NCBI RefSeq assembly: GCF_902859735.1
Contig: NZ_CADIJY010000005.1
Span: 1-64,000 of the forward strand
Direction: 5' to 3'
DNA length: 64,000 nt
Source: Achromobacter aegrifaciens
Lineage (GTDB): Bacteria; Pseudomonadota; Gammaproteobacteria; Burkholderiales; Burkholderiaceae_B
A program made the translations under genes and the position numbers. Below the pieces are notes generated by a model. That model saw only the letters and a program-made list of their open reading frames with translations, was not told the origin of the DNA and searched no databases. Numbering within the stretch: the first letter of the stretch is position 1; the number at the start of each line of letters is the position of its first letter. This document shows positions 37,734 to 45,938 of the stretch, in pieces.

Positions 37734-38153
37734 TTACCGGCTTTTGAATTTTTCCAGGACTGAAAATATCGCCATGCCGGCAACCATGGCGGCCACGAAG
37801 ATCAGCGCTTCGGACACGCCGGCGGATGCGGCCACCAGCGCGGGTCCTGGGCAGAAGCCCGCCAGGCCCCAGCCCGCGCCGAACGCCAGGCTGCCCACGG
37901 CCAGTCGCACGTCCACGCGCGTAGCCGTGGGCCAGCGCAGCGGCTCGCCCGACAAGCTGGCACGACGCCGCCGCAAGAGCGCGAAGCCCGCCGCCGTGAC
38001 CAGCACGGCGCCACCCATCACGAAGGCCAGTGACGGATCCCAGGCGCCGGCCAGGTCCAGAAAACCCAGCACCTTGGCCGGATTGGCCATGCCGGAAATG
38101 ATGAGGCCCAGCCCGAACACCAGGCCCGACCCGAATGCGATCAATGCCACCAT
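37734..38153 (-). CDS. YeeE/YedE (DUF6691-type) sulfur transport protein, half 2
   Basis: The 139-residue membrane protein has about four hydrophobic segments and GLAGFCPGPALVAASAG, the cysteine-containing motif of one half of YeeE/YedE-type thiosulfate/sulfur-compound transporters. It begins one base after the stop of the other half (TGACATG), so the two short proteins probably assemble together. The ATG at 38153 is chosen because the upstream extension overlaps the previous gene and is not membrane-like. Confidence 0.83.
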   Translation of the reverse strand: MVALIAFGSGLVFGLGLIISGMANPAKVLGFLDLAGAWDPSLAFVMGGAVLVTAAGFALLRRRRASLSGEPLRWPTATRVDVRLAVGSLAFGAGWGLAGFCPGPALVAASAGVSEALIFVAAMVAGMAIFSVLEKFKSR

Positions 38154-38154
38154 G

Positions 38155-38586
38155 TCAAAGTCCCCCCAGATGGCGGGTGACGTAGACCACGGCAAAACCC
38201 GCGGCCATGAACAAGGCGGTGGCGGTGAGCGACCGGCGCGATCCGCGCGACACGCCGCAGACGCCGTGGCCGCTGGTGCAGCCCGAGGCATAGCGGGTGC
38301 CGATCCCCACCAGCAGACCCGCCACGATCAGGCGCGTCGTGCCGGCTTCGACCACGATGGGCGGCAAGGCGCTGCCCAGGCGGTACAGCCAGGGCGCAGC
38401 GAACACGCCCAACAGAAAGGCCAGCCGCCACACGCCGCCGCGCTCGGGCGGCAGCAGGCCGCCCAGGATGCCGCTGATGCCCGCGATCCGCCCCGCCCCG
38501 GCCATCAGCAGCACGGCTGCGGCGCCGATGAGCAGGCCGCCCGCGCCAGCGGACCAAGGCGTGAAGGCGGACCAGTCCATGTTCAT
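38155..38586 (-). CDS. YeeE/YedE-type sulfur transport protein, half 1
   Basis: The 143-residue membrane protein contains RYASGCTSGHGVCGVSRGS, the two-cysteine motif of the first YeeE/YedE half, and four hydrophobic segments. Its ATG overlaps the stop of the sensor gene (ATGA), and GGAG lies eight bases upstream. With the following gene it would move a reduced sulfur compound across the inner membrane, feeding or relieving the SQR/persulfide dioxygenase pathway. Confidence 0.85.
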   Translation of the reverse strand: MNMDWSAFTPWSAGAGGLLIGAAAVLLMAGAGRIAGISGILGGLLPPERGGVWRLAFLLGVFAAPWLYRLGSALPPIVVEAGTTRLIVAGLLVGIGTRYASGCTSGHGVCGVSRGSRRSLTATALFMAAGFAVVYVTRHLGGL

Positions 38587-38891
38587 TTGAGCGACTCCAG
38601 TGACTCCATGGTCCGGCCGCAGTACAAACTGGAAAGCGTCTTCATCACTTGGCTGACCTCGAAACTGGCCATCTGGTAGTAGACGTACTTGCCCTCGCGC
38701 CGGGTCGCGACCAGGCCTTCGTCGCGCAGCACGCCCAGTTGCTGGGACAAGGTGGGCTGGCGGATGCCGGTGAGCGATTCGAGTTCGCTCACATTGCGTT
38801 CGTTCTGGACCAGCTGGCACAGCAGCAGCAGGCGGTCTTCGTTGGCCAGCGCCTTGAGGAGCGCGCAGGCCTGGGAGGCGGATTCGCGCAA
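38583..38891 (-). CDS. bigR: ArsR-family persulfide sensor, BigR/SqrR-like
   Basis: The 102-residue winged-helix repressor has recognition helix region RQPTLSQQLGVLRDEGLVATRREGKYVYY. Cys25 (LLLLCQL) and Cys91 (SSLYCGR) are 66 residues apart, the same spacing as the redox pair of BigR and SqrR that forms a disulfide or polysulfide bridge; a third cysteine is Cys9. Metal-binding ArsR motifs (ELCVCDL) are absent. The only upstream start in frame is a TTG at 38891, since a TAG lies shortly before. It heads the leftward sulfur operon and faces the persulfide dioxygenase gene across an A+T-rich palindrome. Confidence 0.88.
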   Translation of the reverse strand: MRESASQACALLKALANEDRLLLLCQLVQNERNVSELESLTGIRQPTLSQQLGVLRDEGLVATRREGKYVYYQMASFEVSQVMKTLSSLYCGRTMESLESLK

Positions 38892-38962
38892 GGCGGCGAC
38901 CTCGCACTAGGTCAGGGCGTCATTCATTTGATGCGTATCAATCGGCTAGATGGAGTTTGATC

Positions 38963-38999
38963 ATTATATTGACCAATATAATATCCAACAATATTATTG
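38963..38999. promoter_or_regulatory. Probable BigR/SqrR operator
   Basis: ATTATATTG-AC-CAATATAAT is a perfect 9-bp inverted repeat at 38963-38982; a second, shorter palindrome CAATA-T-TATTG lies at 38989-38999. The site stands between the divergent sensor and persulfide dioxygenase genes in otherwise GC-rich DNA. It matches the A+T-rich dyad style described for BigR operators; binding is inferred. Confidence 0.75.
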
Positions 39000-39050
39000 A
39001 AATATATATAGTGTTTCATCGTGCAGCGACTCGCTGCGATGCGAGCGTCC

Positions 39051-39914
39051 ATGTCTCCCCAGATCCAGGCCTTTTTCGATCCCGTCACCGCCACCGTCAC
39101 CTACGTCGTGCATGAGCCCGCGCCGGGCGGCGCCTGCGCCATCATCGACTCGGTGCTGGACTATGACCCCAAGTCCGGCCGCAGCAGCACCGCCAGCGCC
39201 GACCGGGTGGCGGATTACGTACGCCAGCATGGCCTGAAGACCGAATGGCTGCTGGAAACCCATGCCCATGCCGACCATCTGTCGGCCGCTCCCTACTTGC
39301 AGCGACAGCTTGGCGGCGTCATTGCCATCGGCCAAAGCATCCAGACCGTGCAGGGCGTGTTCAAAAAGATCTTCAACCTGGAGCCGGAGTTCCAGCTGGA
39401 CGGCTCGCAATTCGGCCATCTGTTCAAGGACGGCGAAACCTTCCGCATCGGCGCGCTGACGGCGCAGGCCATCCACGTGCCTGGCCACACGCCGGCTGAC
39501 ATGGCCTACCTGATCGGGGACGCGGCCTTCGTCGGCGACACGCTGTTCATGCCGGACGTGGGCACGGCGCGCTGTGACTTCCCCGGCGGCGACGCCCATC
39601 AGCTGTACCGTTCCATCCAGCGCCTGCTGGGCCTGCCCGCCGAGACTCGGCTGTACATGTGCCACGACTACCCGCCGGCCGGGCGCGACGCCTCCTGGCA
39701 GACCACGGTAGCCGAACAGCGCCGCGCCAACATCCACGTGCGCGACGGCGTCGCCGAAGCAGACTTCGTGGCCATGCGCACGCGGCGCGACGCCACGCTC
39801 TCCATGCCCACCCTGATCCTGCCCGCCATCCAGGTGAACATCCGCGCCGGCCATTTCCCGCCGCCCGAGGACAACGGCGTGCGCTACCTGAAGATCCCCG
39901 TCGACGCGCTCTGA
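39051..39914 (+). CDS. blh: Persulfide dioxygenase (ETHE1/Blh-type metallo-beta-lactamase fold)
   Basis: The 287-residue non-haem iron enzyme is predicted to oxidise glutathione persulfide to sulfite. The metal site shows His71-x-His73-x-Asp75-His76 (ETHAHADHLS), then VPGHTPADMAYL and GDTLFMPDVGTARCDFPGG, all ETHE1-like. I prefer the ATG at 39051, giving MSPQIQAFFDP; a GTG at 39021 and an ATG at 39039 are also in frame. It is divergent from the BigR-like operon and would consume the persulfide made by SQR. Confidence 0.9.
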   Translation: MSPQIQAFFDPVTATVTYVVHEPAPGGACAIIDSVLDYDPKSGRSSTASADRVADYVRQHGLKTEWLLETHAHADHLSAAPYLQRQLGGVIAIGQSIQTVQGVFKKIFNLEPEFQLDGSQFGHLFKDGETFRIGALTAQAIHVPGHTPADMAYLIGDAAFVGDTLFMPDVGTARCDFPGGDAHQLYRSIQRLLGLPAETRLYMCHDYPPAGRDASWQTTVAEQRRANIHVRDGVAEADFVAMRTRRDATLSMPTLILPAIQVNIRAGHFPPPEDNGVRYLKIPVDAL

Positions 39915-39998
39915 CCGAGCCGCGCGCCGGGCTTGCGCGCCCGGGGCTTATCCCGCAAGATCGTCCGATCGCAGAATTGCCGATCAGACGGATCCCCC

Positions 39999-41465
39999 AT
40001 GTTTGCAGAAGCCGAAGCCGACCCCAGCCTGTCCAAGGAAGAGTTCAAGCCATTGGAGGCGAAGCTGCGCGTCGCGCTGCTGAACGCGCAGTACCAGCGC
40101 CTGCAGAAAGCGGACAAGACGCTGCTGGTGGTCATCGCGGGCATAGACGGCGCCGGCAAGGGCGCCACCGTCAACCTGCTGAACGAATGGATGGATCCGC
40201 GCCACATCAAGACGCTGGCCTACGGCCCGCGCGAAGGCGCCGCGCTGGAGCGTCCGCCGTTCTGGCGCTACTGGAACGACCTGCCGCCCAAGGGCAGCAC
40301 CGGCATCGTGTTCGGCTCCTGGTACGCATCGCTGCTGTATGAGGCCACGCGCAAGAAGCCCGACCAGAACAGCATCGAGGCGCAGGCCGCCGCGATCCGC
40401 CACTTCGAGGCCATGCTCGCCGCCGAGGGGGTGCAGATCGTCAAGCTCTGGTTCCATTTGTCGGCCAAGGCACAGAAAGAGCGGGCCGAGCGCCTGCTGG
40501 CCAGCCCGGAAACCTCCTGGCAGGTCAGCCCGATAGACCTGAAGGTCTACAAAAAGTACGACCGCATCCGCAACGCCGGCCAGGTGGTGCTGAACCGCAC
40601 GGACTGCGGCCACGCCCCCTGGGTCGTGATCCCCAGCGCGGACGAAGACATGCGCGCCGCGCGCACCGCCGAAGCCGTGTTGGCCGCCATGCGCCAGCGC
40701 GGCGTGCCGCGCATTCCGGCCGCCTTCGTGGCGCATGCCAGGACCACGCGCGTCGTCGACCGCCTGGGCGAACTGGACTACGACGCCAAGACCGACAAGG
40801 ACGACTACGAATCCGAACTGGGCCTGCTGCAAGGCCGGCTGGCGCGCGCCGCGCGTTCAAAGAAATTCCAGGAGCGTTCGCTGGTGCTGGTGTTCGAAGG
40901 CCAGGACGCGGCCGGCAAGGGCGGCGCGATCCGGCGCGTCACGCATGCGCTGGATGCGCGCCAGTTCGACATCACGCCCATATCCGCCCCCACCAGCGAA
41001 GAGCTGGCCCGGCCCTATCTGTGGCGCTTCTGGCGCCACGTGCCGCGCCATGGCCGCATCGCCATCTTCGACCGCTCCTGGTACGGCCGCGTGCTGGTCG
41101 AGCGCGTCGAAAAGCTGACCGCGCCCGCCAATTGGCGCCGCGCCTACGCCGAGATCAACGACTTCGAGGGGCAGTTGGCCGCCAGCGGCGCGCTGGTGCT
41201 GAAGTTCTGGCTGGCGGTGACGCCCGAAGTGCAGCTGGAACGCTTCAAGGAACGCGAGAACTCGCCCTTCAAGAACTTCAAGATCACGGCCGACGACTGG
41301 CGCAACCGCGACAAATGGAAGGACTACGCGGATGCCGCCAACGAGATGCTGGCGCGCACCGACCTCCCCAACGCGCCGTGGCATCTGGTGTCGGCCAACG
41401 ACAAGCGCTACGCTCGATTGCAAGTGCTGCGACACATCGTCGAAGCCATGGAAGACCAACTCTGA
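39999..41465 (+). CDS. Two-domain polyphosphate kinase 2 (polyphosphate:AMP phosphotransferase type)
   Basis: The 488-residue protein contains two tandem PPK2 domains. The first has Walker A GIDGAGKG at residues 48-55, the second EGQDAAGKGG near residue 300, followed by YGRVLVERVEKLT and the lid region. Two-domain (class II) PPK2 enzymes make ADP from AMP using polyphosphate. The ATG at 39999 begins the family-like sequence; the in-frame extension from 39933 is not. It stands alone between the persulfide dioxygenase and a GNAT gene. Confidence 0.9.
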   Translation: MFAEAEADPSLSKEEFKPLEAKLRVALLNAQYQRLQKADKTLLVVIAGIDGAGKGATVNLLNEWMDPRHIKTLAYGPREGAALERPPFWRYWNDLPPKGSTGIVFGSWYASLLYEATRKKPDQNSIEAQAAAIRHFEAMLAAEGVQIVKLWFHLSAKAQKERAERLLASPETSWQVSPIDLKVYKKYDRIRNAGQVVLNRTDCGHAPWVVIPSADEDMRAARTAEAVLAAMRQRGVPRIPAAFVAHARTTRVVDRLGELDYDAKTDKDDYESELGLLQGRLARAARSKKFQERSLVLVFEGQDAAGKGGAIRRVTHALDARQFDITPISAPTSEELARPYLWRFWRHVPRHGRIAIFDRSWYGRVLVERVEKLTAPANWRRAYAEINDFEGQLAASGALVLKFWLAVTPEVQLERFKERENSPFKNFKITADDWRNRDKWKDYADAANEMLARTDLPNAPWHLVSANDKRYARLQVLRHIVEAMEDQL

Positions 41466-41488
41466 ATCCCGCCTGGAGGCCGCAAGCC

Positions 41489-41938
41489 ATGAGTACCGCA
41501 GAAATCCGTCCCATCGTCGCCGCCGACTTCGAAGCCTGGCTGCCGCTATGGAAGGGCTACCAGGAGTTCTATCGCGTCAACATCGACGACGCGGTCACGC
41601 GCAACACCTGGGCGCGCTTCCTGGACCCCGCCGAACCCATGCATGCGGCGCTGGCGTACGAAAGCGGCCGGGCCATCGGCATGGTGCACTGGATCTTCCA
41701 CCGCTCCACCTGGACCGCGGGCGACTACTGCTATCTGCAAGACCTGTACGTGGATCCGGACGTGCGCGGCACCGGCGCCGGCCGCAAGCTGATCGAACAC
41801 GTGTACGCGCAAGCCGCCGCCGCCAATTGCGCGCGCGTGTACTGGCTGACGCATGAAACCAACGCCACCGCCATCCAGCTCTACGACCGCATCGCCGACC
41901 GCTCGGGCTTCATCCAGTACCGCAAGGTGATGCCGTGA
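41489..41938 (+). CDS. GNAT-family N-acetyltransferase
   Basis: The 149-residue protein has the acetyl-CoA pyrophosphate loop VRGTGAGRKLIEHV near residue 91 and the GNAT C-terminal pattern YWLTHETNATAIQLYDRIA. Substrate is unknown; the short N-terminal region (EIRPIVAADFEAWLPLWKGYQEFY) resembles members acting on small amines or amino acids. Its last codons overlap the HIT gene start (GTGA), so the two are translationally coupled. Confidence 0.85.
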   Translation: MSTAEIRPIVAADFEAWLPLWKGYQEFYRVNIDDAVTRNTWARFLDPAEPMHAALAYESGRAIGMVHWIFHRSTWTAGDYCYLQDLYVDPDVRGTGAGRKLIEHVYAQAAAANCARVYWLTHETNATAIQLYDRIADRSGFIQYRKVMP

Positions 41939-42399
41939 GCGCACGCGACCCCAACTGTCCGCTGTGCCAGGAAGACGGCGGCACGCTGCTGTGGCGCGGC
42001 CCGCATCTGCGCATCGTCGAGGTCGACGACGCCGACTATCCGGGCTTCACGCGGGTAATCTGGAACGGCCATCTGGCCGAGATGACCAGCCTGTCCACGC
42101 ACGGCCGCGACCTGCTGATGCGCGCCGTGTACGTGGTCGAAGAAGCGCAGCAATCGGTCCTGGGACCGGACAAGATCAACCTGGCCTCGCTGGGCAACAT
42201 GGTGCCGCACCTGCACTGGCACGTGATCCCGCGCTGGCGCGGCGACCGCCATTTCCCCGACCCGATCTGGGCGCCGCCGCGCATCGCCGCCGGCGCGGAA
42301 TCCGCCGAATGGAAGGAACGTCAGGCGCGCGTGCAGGCGCTGCTGCCGCGTTACCGCGACCGGCTGGTCGAGGCCATGAACGCCCTGCTCTGGCACTGA
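41935..42399 (+). CDS. HIT-family nucleotide hydrolase
   Basis: The 154-residue protein has the histidine triad VPHLHWHVIPRW (His90, His92, His94 approximately), typical of HIT nucleotide-binding hydrolases such as Ap4A or adenylyl-conjugate hydrolases. The N-terminal CPLCQEDGG is a family variant with a Cys pair. The start is a GTG overlapping the acetyltransferase stop. It ends 13 bp from the convergent glycosyltransferase gene. Confidence 0.88.
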   Translation: MSARDPNCPLCQEDGGTLLWRGPHLRIVEVDDADYPGFTRVIWNGHLAEMTSLSTHGRDLLMRAVYVVEEAQQSVLGPDKINLASLGNMVPHLHWHVIPRWRGDRHFPDPIWAPPRIAAGAESAEWKERQARVQALLPRYRDRLVEAMNALLWH

Positions 42400-42412
42400 A
42401 CCGCCGCCCGCC

Positions 42413-43570
42413 TCAGGCAGCGCGCGCAGGCCCCCGCAGTTCCGCCAGCCAGCCGGCGTAAGCCTGTTCAACCAGGCCGGCTGTGCGCTCGGCGGAAAAC
42501 AGGCCTTGCCCGCGGATCAGCTCGCGGCCCGCATCGCCCATGCGGCGGCGCAGCGCCGGATCGGCCAGCAGGCTTTCCAGCGCTCCCGCCAGCGCCGCAG
42601 GATCGCCGGGCGGCACCAACAGGCCGGTCACGCCCGCCTGCATGGTTTCCGGCACGCCGCCCACGTCGGTGCCTATGACCGGCACCCCCATGGCCGCGGC
42701 CTCGATGAAGACAGTGCCCAGCGCCTCGCGCAGCGTCGGCAGCGCAAACACGTCGAAGGCTGTCAGGACATTGCCGATGTCGTCGCGCCGGCCGGTGAAA
42801 TGCACGCGGTGCGCCAGGCCCAATGCCTCCACCTGCGCCTGCAACTGCCCCGCCATGGGCTGGCCCTCGCCCACCAGCACCAGATGCGCCTGCGGAAACG
42901 TGGCGGCGATACGGCGAAAAGCGTCGATCAGGTCGCAATGCCCTTTGTCCGCCCTCATGACGGCCACGCAGCCGACCACCAGCGCATCCTCCGGCAGGCC
43001 AAGCTCGCGCCTGACGCAGACGCCGCCATGCACCTGAGGCAGCACCACGGGCGAATGGATGGTGGCGATGGCCTCCGGCCGCGCGCCGCCGTCCAGCAAC
43101 TGGCCGCGCACGTAACGGCTGACGGCGATGACGCGATGCGCCAGCCACGTATAGGCGTAGAGGGAATTGATGGGCTTGGCCAGATGGCGCGTGCGCACGA
43201 TGAGAGGCGTGCCCGCCAGGCGCGCCGCAAACGCGCCCAGGACCGTATCGCGGCGACTGTGCGTATTGACCACGTCAAAGCGCCCGCGGCGCAACAGCCG
43301 GCGCACGAACGCGACGCCGCGCACGAAGTTGAGCGGGCCATCCATGGGAATGAGGTGCACGGTGAAGCCGGCCTCGCGCAAGCGCGTGCCGAGTTCCGCC
43401 TCCGGCTGGCAGACCGCTTCCAGATGGTGGCCGCGCTCGCGCATGGCTATCATTTCCTTGTAGATGCAGAATTCCTGGCCGCCGAACGAGGTGGCCGCTT
43501 CCGTGTGCAGGATGCGCAGGCGCGCTTCGGGGCCCGGCCGGCCCTGGAGGGATTCGATGGAATTCGGCAT
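42413..43570 (-). CDS. GT4-family glycosyltransferase
   Basis: The 385-residue GT-B fold enzyme has an N-terminal domain with HTEAATSFGGQEFCIYKE, the nucleotide-binding C-terminal domain with VLVGEGQPMAGQLQ and LPTLREALGTVFIEAAAMGVPVIG, and the E-x7-E motif of GT4. It probably adds a sugar to lipid A core or another surface glycan. The ATG at 43570 lies three bases beyond the stop codon of the gene upstream; the in-frame extension to 43615 would overlap it. It is an isolated member, not part of a full LPS cluster. Confidence 0.88.
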   Translation of the reverse strand: MPNSIESLQGRPGPEARLRILHTEAATSFGGQEFCIYKEMIAMRERGHHLEAVCQPEAELGTRLREAGFTVHLIPMDGPLNFVRGVAFVRRLLRRGRFDVVNTHSRRDTVLGAFAARLAGTPLIVRTRHLAKPINSLYAYTWLAHRVIAVSRYVRGQLLDGGARPEAIATIHSPVVLPQVHGGVCVRRELGLPEDALVVGCVAVMRADKGHCDLIDAFRRIAATFPQAHLVLVGEGQPMAGQLQAQVEALGLAHRVHFTGRRDDIGNVLTAFDVFALPTLREALGTVFIEAAAMGVPVIGTDVGGVPETMQAGVTGLLVPPGDPAALAGALESLLADPALRRRMGDAGRELIRGQGLFSAERTAGLVEQAYAGWLAELRGPARAA

Positions 43571-43572
43571 GA

Positions 43573-43950
43573 TCAGGACTGGCCGCCTTGCGAGGCGTCC
43601 GCGTCGCTCCAGCAACGGCCCTGCGATAGCAGGTAGGCTTCCAGGTAGGCGATGTCTTCCTGCTCCAGGGCCGCCGCGCCCGCGCTAGCGCAGTCGCGCG
43701 GGCATTCGGCGGCGTGCAGCCGGCCATCGGACCAGACGCGCACGGAACCGGTGCGGGACAGATCGAAGCGCGCACCGGCCCGCGCCCAGCCCAACAGGCG
43801 TGTGCTGGGAATCAGTTGCCGGGTCTGATAGACGCCATGGGGACTCTGGGCCGCGGGCGCCGTGAGCGCTTCGCCAACATCCACCAGGCGGCTCGCGGCG
43901 CCGGGCTTGGCGGGCGTGTAGGTCAATACCGTAAGAGGGCGTAATGGCAT
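43573..43950 (-). CDS. Conserved-looking hypothetical protein, coupled to the glycosyltransferase
   Basis: I do not recognise this 125-residue protein. It has a beta-rich-looking centre (GARFDLSRTGSVRVWSDG), a Cys-containing segment ECPRDCASAG and an acidic helix EQEDIAYLEAYLLSQGRCW. No signal peptide or membrane segment is visible. Its stop codon lies two bases before the glycosyltransferase ATG, so the two form a unit. I use the ATG at 43950; a TTG at 44031 would add 27 residues. Confidence 0.6.
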   Translation of the reverse strand: MPLRPLTVLTYTPAKPGAASRLVDVGEALTAPAAQSPHGVYQTRQLIPSTRLLGWARAGARFDLSRTGSVRVWSDGRLHAAECPRDCASAGAAALEQEDIAYLEAYLLSQGRCWSDADASQGGQS

Positions 43951-44115
43951 TTGGCTAGCAAGAGTCGCCAGGCGGCGTTGCTGGCCACGGACTGGTCGGG
44001 ATTCGAGGGAAAGGGTTTGGTCGCCGGACAAGCAACGCCAACAATTCGACGCTGATAAGCTGTTTTTTCGAATAATTGAAAGATGTTCGACGACGTAGAG
44101 GAATCCCGAAAGATG

Positions 44116-44134
44116 AATTCAGGTAAAATTCAGG
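44116..44134 (+). promoter_or_regulatory. Paired AATTCAGG direct repeats upstream of nhaA
   Basis: AATTCAGG occurs at 44116-44123 and 44127-44134, one helical turn apart, in an A+T-rich region about 50 bp before nhaA. The spacing is what a dimeric regulator would use, but no regulator gene is adjacent. Confidence 0.3.
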
Positions 44135-44179
44135 AATGAAACGCGCATCTTATCAAAACGTAAGCAAGGGCGGTACTGC

Positions 44180-45400
44180 ATGAGTTTCCAGGCCGTCCCT
44201 CCCCAAAAGCCGGTCTCGTTCCTGCAATCGTTCCTCCGTTCCGAGGCGCTGGGCGGCTATGTCCTGATGCTGGCCGCGCTGGTCGCGCTGGTGGTCGCCA
44301 ACAGCCCGGCCGCCCCCGTCTATTTCAGCGTGCTGGAGACCAAGCTCGGCTTCCAGGCGGGGCCTGTCGTGCTCAAGGAAACCGTACTGCACTGGATCAA
44401 CGACGGCCTGATGGCGGTGTTCTTCCTGCTGGTCGGGCTTGAGATCAAGCGTGAAGTCCTGGACGGCCAACTGCGCGGCGCCGCTCGCATCGTGCTGCCC
44501 GGCATAGCCGCCCTGGGCGGCATGGCCTTGCCCGCCCTGATCTATGTGCTGATCAACGTTGGCAGCCCCGACACTCTGCGCGGGTGGGCCATTCCGGCCG
44601 CGACCGACATCGCCTTTGCGCTGGGCATCCTGGCGCTGCTGGGCAGCCGCGTGCCGACCTCGTTGAAGATCTTCCTGACGGCGCTGGCCATCCTGGACGA
44701 CCTGGGCGCCATCGTCATCATCGCCTTGTTCTATACCGCCGAACTCAACGTGTTCGCGCTGAGCATGGCGGGCGCCCTGCTGGTCTGCCTGTTCTGCCTG
44801 AACCGCGCTGGCGTGCTACGCCTGACGCCCTACCTGCTGATCGGCGCCGTGCTCTGGTACTTCGTCCTGAAGTCCGGCGTGCATGCCACGCTGGCCGGCG
44901 TGGCGCTGGCGCTGACTATTCCGCTGCGCCCGCAAAACCAGGGCCATCCCGGCGCGCACTCGCCCCTGCATACGCTGGAACATGCGCTGCACAAACCGGT
45001 CGCTCTGCTGATCGTGCCGGTTTTCGGCTTCGCCAACGCCGGCGTGTCGTTCGCCGGCATGGGCCTGGGCAGCCTGGCGGCGCCCGTACCCCTGGGCGTG
45101 GCGCTGGGCCTGTTCCTGGGCAAACAGCTGGGCGTGTTCGGCTTTGCCTGGTTGGCCATCAAGAGCGGCATTGCCACCCTGCCGCGCCACGCCAGCTACA
45201 TGCAGCTGTACGGCGTGTCGCTGCTGTGCGGCATCGGCTTCACCATGAGCCTGTTCATCGGCGCCCTGGCATTCAGCGATCCGGCCGCCATCGACGCCAC
45301 CAAGATCGGCGTGCTGACGGGCTCGCTGGCGTCCGCCGTGGTCGGCTTCCTGGTGCTGCGCGCCTGCGGCACGCGCGCCGGCGCCGCGGAAAATCCTTGA
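44180..45400 (+). CDS. nhaA: Na+/H+ antiporter NhaA
   Basis: The 406-residue inner-membrane antiporter extrudes Na+ in exchange for protons under salt or alkaline stress. The paired aspartates of the ion site are in [18 protein letters not shown] near residue 174. [19 protein letters not shown] near residue 77, [15 protein letters not shown], and [10 protein letters not shown] are NhaA hallmarks, with about twelve transmembrane segments. The gene stands alone and no NhaR-type regulator is visible next to it. Confidence 0.95.
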   Translation: MSFQAVPPQKPVSFLQSFLRSEALGGYVLMLAALVALVVANSPAAPVYFSVLETKLGFQAGPVVLKETVLHWINDGLMAVFFLLVGLEIKREVLDGQLRGAARIVLPGIAALGGMALPALIYVLINVGSPDTLRGWAIPAATDIAFALGILALLGSRVPTSLKIFLTALAILDDLGAIVIIALFYTAELNVFALSMAGALLVCLFCLNRAGVLRLTPYLLIGAVLWYFVLKSGVHATLAGVALALTIPLRPQNQGHPGAHSPLHTLEHALHKPVALLIVPVFGFANAGVSFAGMGLGSLAAPVPLGVALGLFLGKQLGVFGFAWLAIKSGIATLPRHASYMQLYGVSLLCGIGFTMSLFIGALAFSDPAAIDATKIGVLTGSLASAVVGFLVLRACGTRAGAAENP

Positions 45401-45466
45401 GCGCCGGTTGAATAGGGACGGCGGGCGCTAAAGTAGCGAGGTCCGCCACCCTTCCCTGGAGCCGCC

Positions 45467-45856
45467 ATGAAACCATCCGCCATCGCCGTGCAACGCGTCT
45501 ACGAGGGCTTGGGTCCGGAAGGCAGCTACCGGGCGCTGGTGGACCGCATGTGGCCGCGCGGACTGCGCAAGGCGGACCTGCACCTGGACGAATGGGCCCG
45601 CGACATCGCGCCCACCCAGGAGCTGTGCAAATGGTTCAGCCACATCGAAGAACGCTGGGAAGAATTCCGCCAACGCTACCAGGCCGAACTGGCCGAACCT
45701 GAACAGCAGGCGCGCATGGCCGCCCTGCTGGACGCGGCGGGCGACCGTCCGCTGACCCTGCTCTACGGCGCCCGCAACACCGAACACAACCAGGCCATCG
45801 TGCTGCGCGAGGTCCTGCAGGACTATGTCCGGCATCACCGCAAGCGCAAGGCCTGA
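45467..45856 (+). CDS. DUF488-family protein
   Basis: The 129-residue protein contains the DUF488 wording VDRMWPRGLRKADLHLDEWARDIAP and ends LTLLYGARNTEHNQAIVLREVL. Members are small cytoplasmic proteins of unknown biochemical role, often near metal or stress genes. GGAG lies eight bases before the ATG. It starts 66 bp after nhaA and may be cotranscribed with it, and ends 82 bp before tenA. Confidence 0.85.
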   Translation: MKPSAIAVQRVYEGLGPEGSYRALVDRMWPRGLRKADLHLDEWARDIAPTQELCKWFSHIEERWEEFRQRYQAELAEPEQQARMAALLDAAGDRPLTLLYGARNTEHNQAIVLREVLQDYVRHHRKRKA

Positions 45857-45896
45857 CGCCCCGCATGCTTTGATACCCTAGCCCGCTTTTATCGAC

Positions 45897-45916
45897 CGGC
45901 GCGCAACCGCGCGCCG
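45897..45916 (+). other. 8-bp hairpin in the tenA leader
   Basis: CGGCGCGC-AACC-GCGCGCCG is a perfect stem-loop ending 12 bases before the GAGG ribosome-binding site of tenA. It lacks a T-run. The whole leader is only 82 nt, too short for a TPP riboswitch. Confidence 0.45.
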
Positions 45917-45938
45917 ACAGTCTGTCTTGAGGAATCCC

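Noticed and set aside
38583-38891. Arsenic or metal sensor of the ArsR family
   Set aside because: No metal-binding cysteine motif in the recognition helix region; the Cys25/Cys91 spacing and neighbouring sulfur genes fit a persulfide sensor.
45857-45938. Possible TPP riboswitch upstream of tenA
   Set aside because: The leader is only 82 nt and lacks the CUGAGA and GAACCUGA-type conserved words; only a simple hairpin is present.
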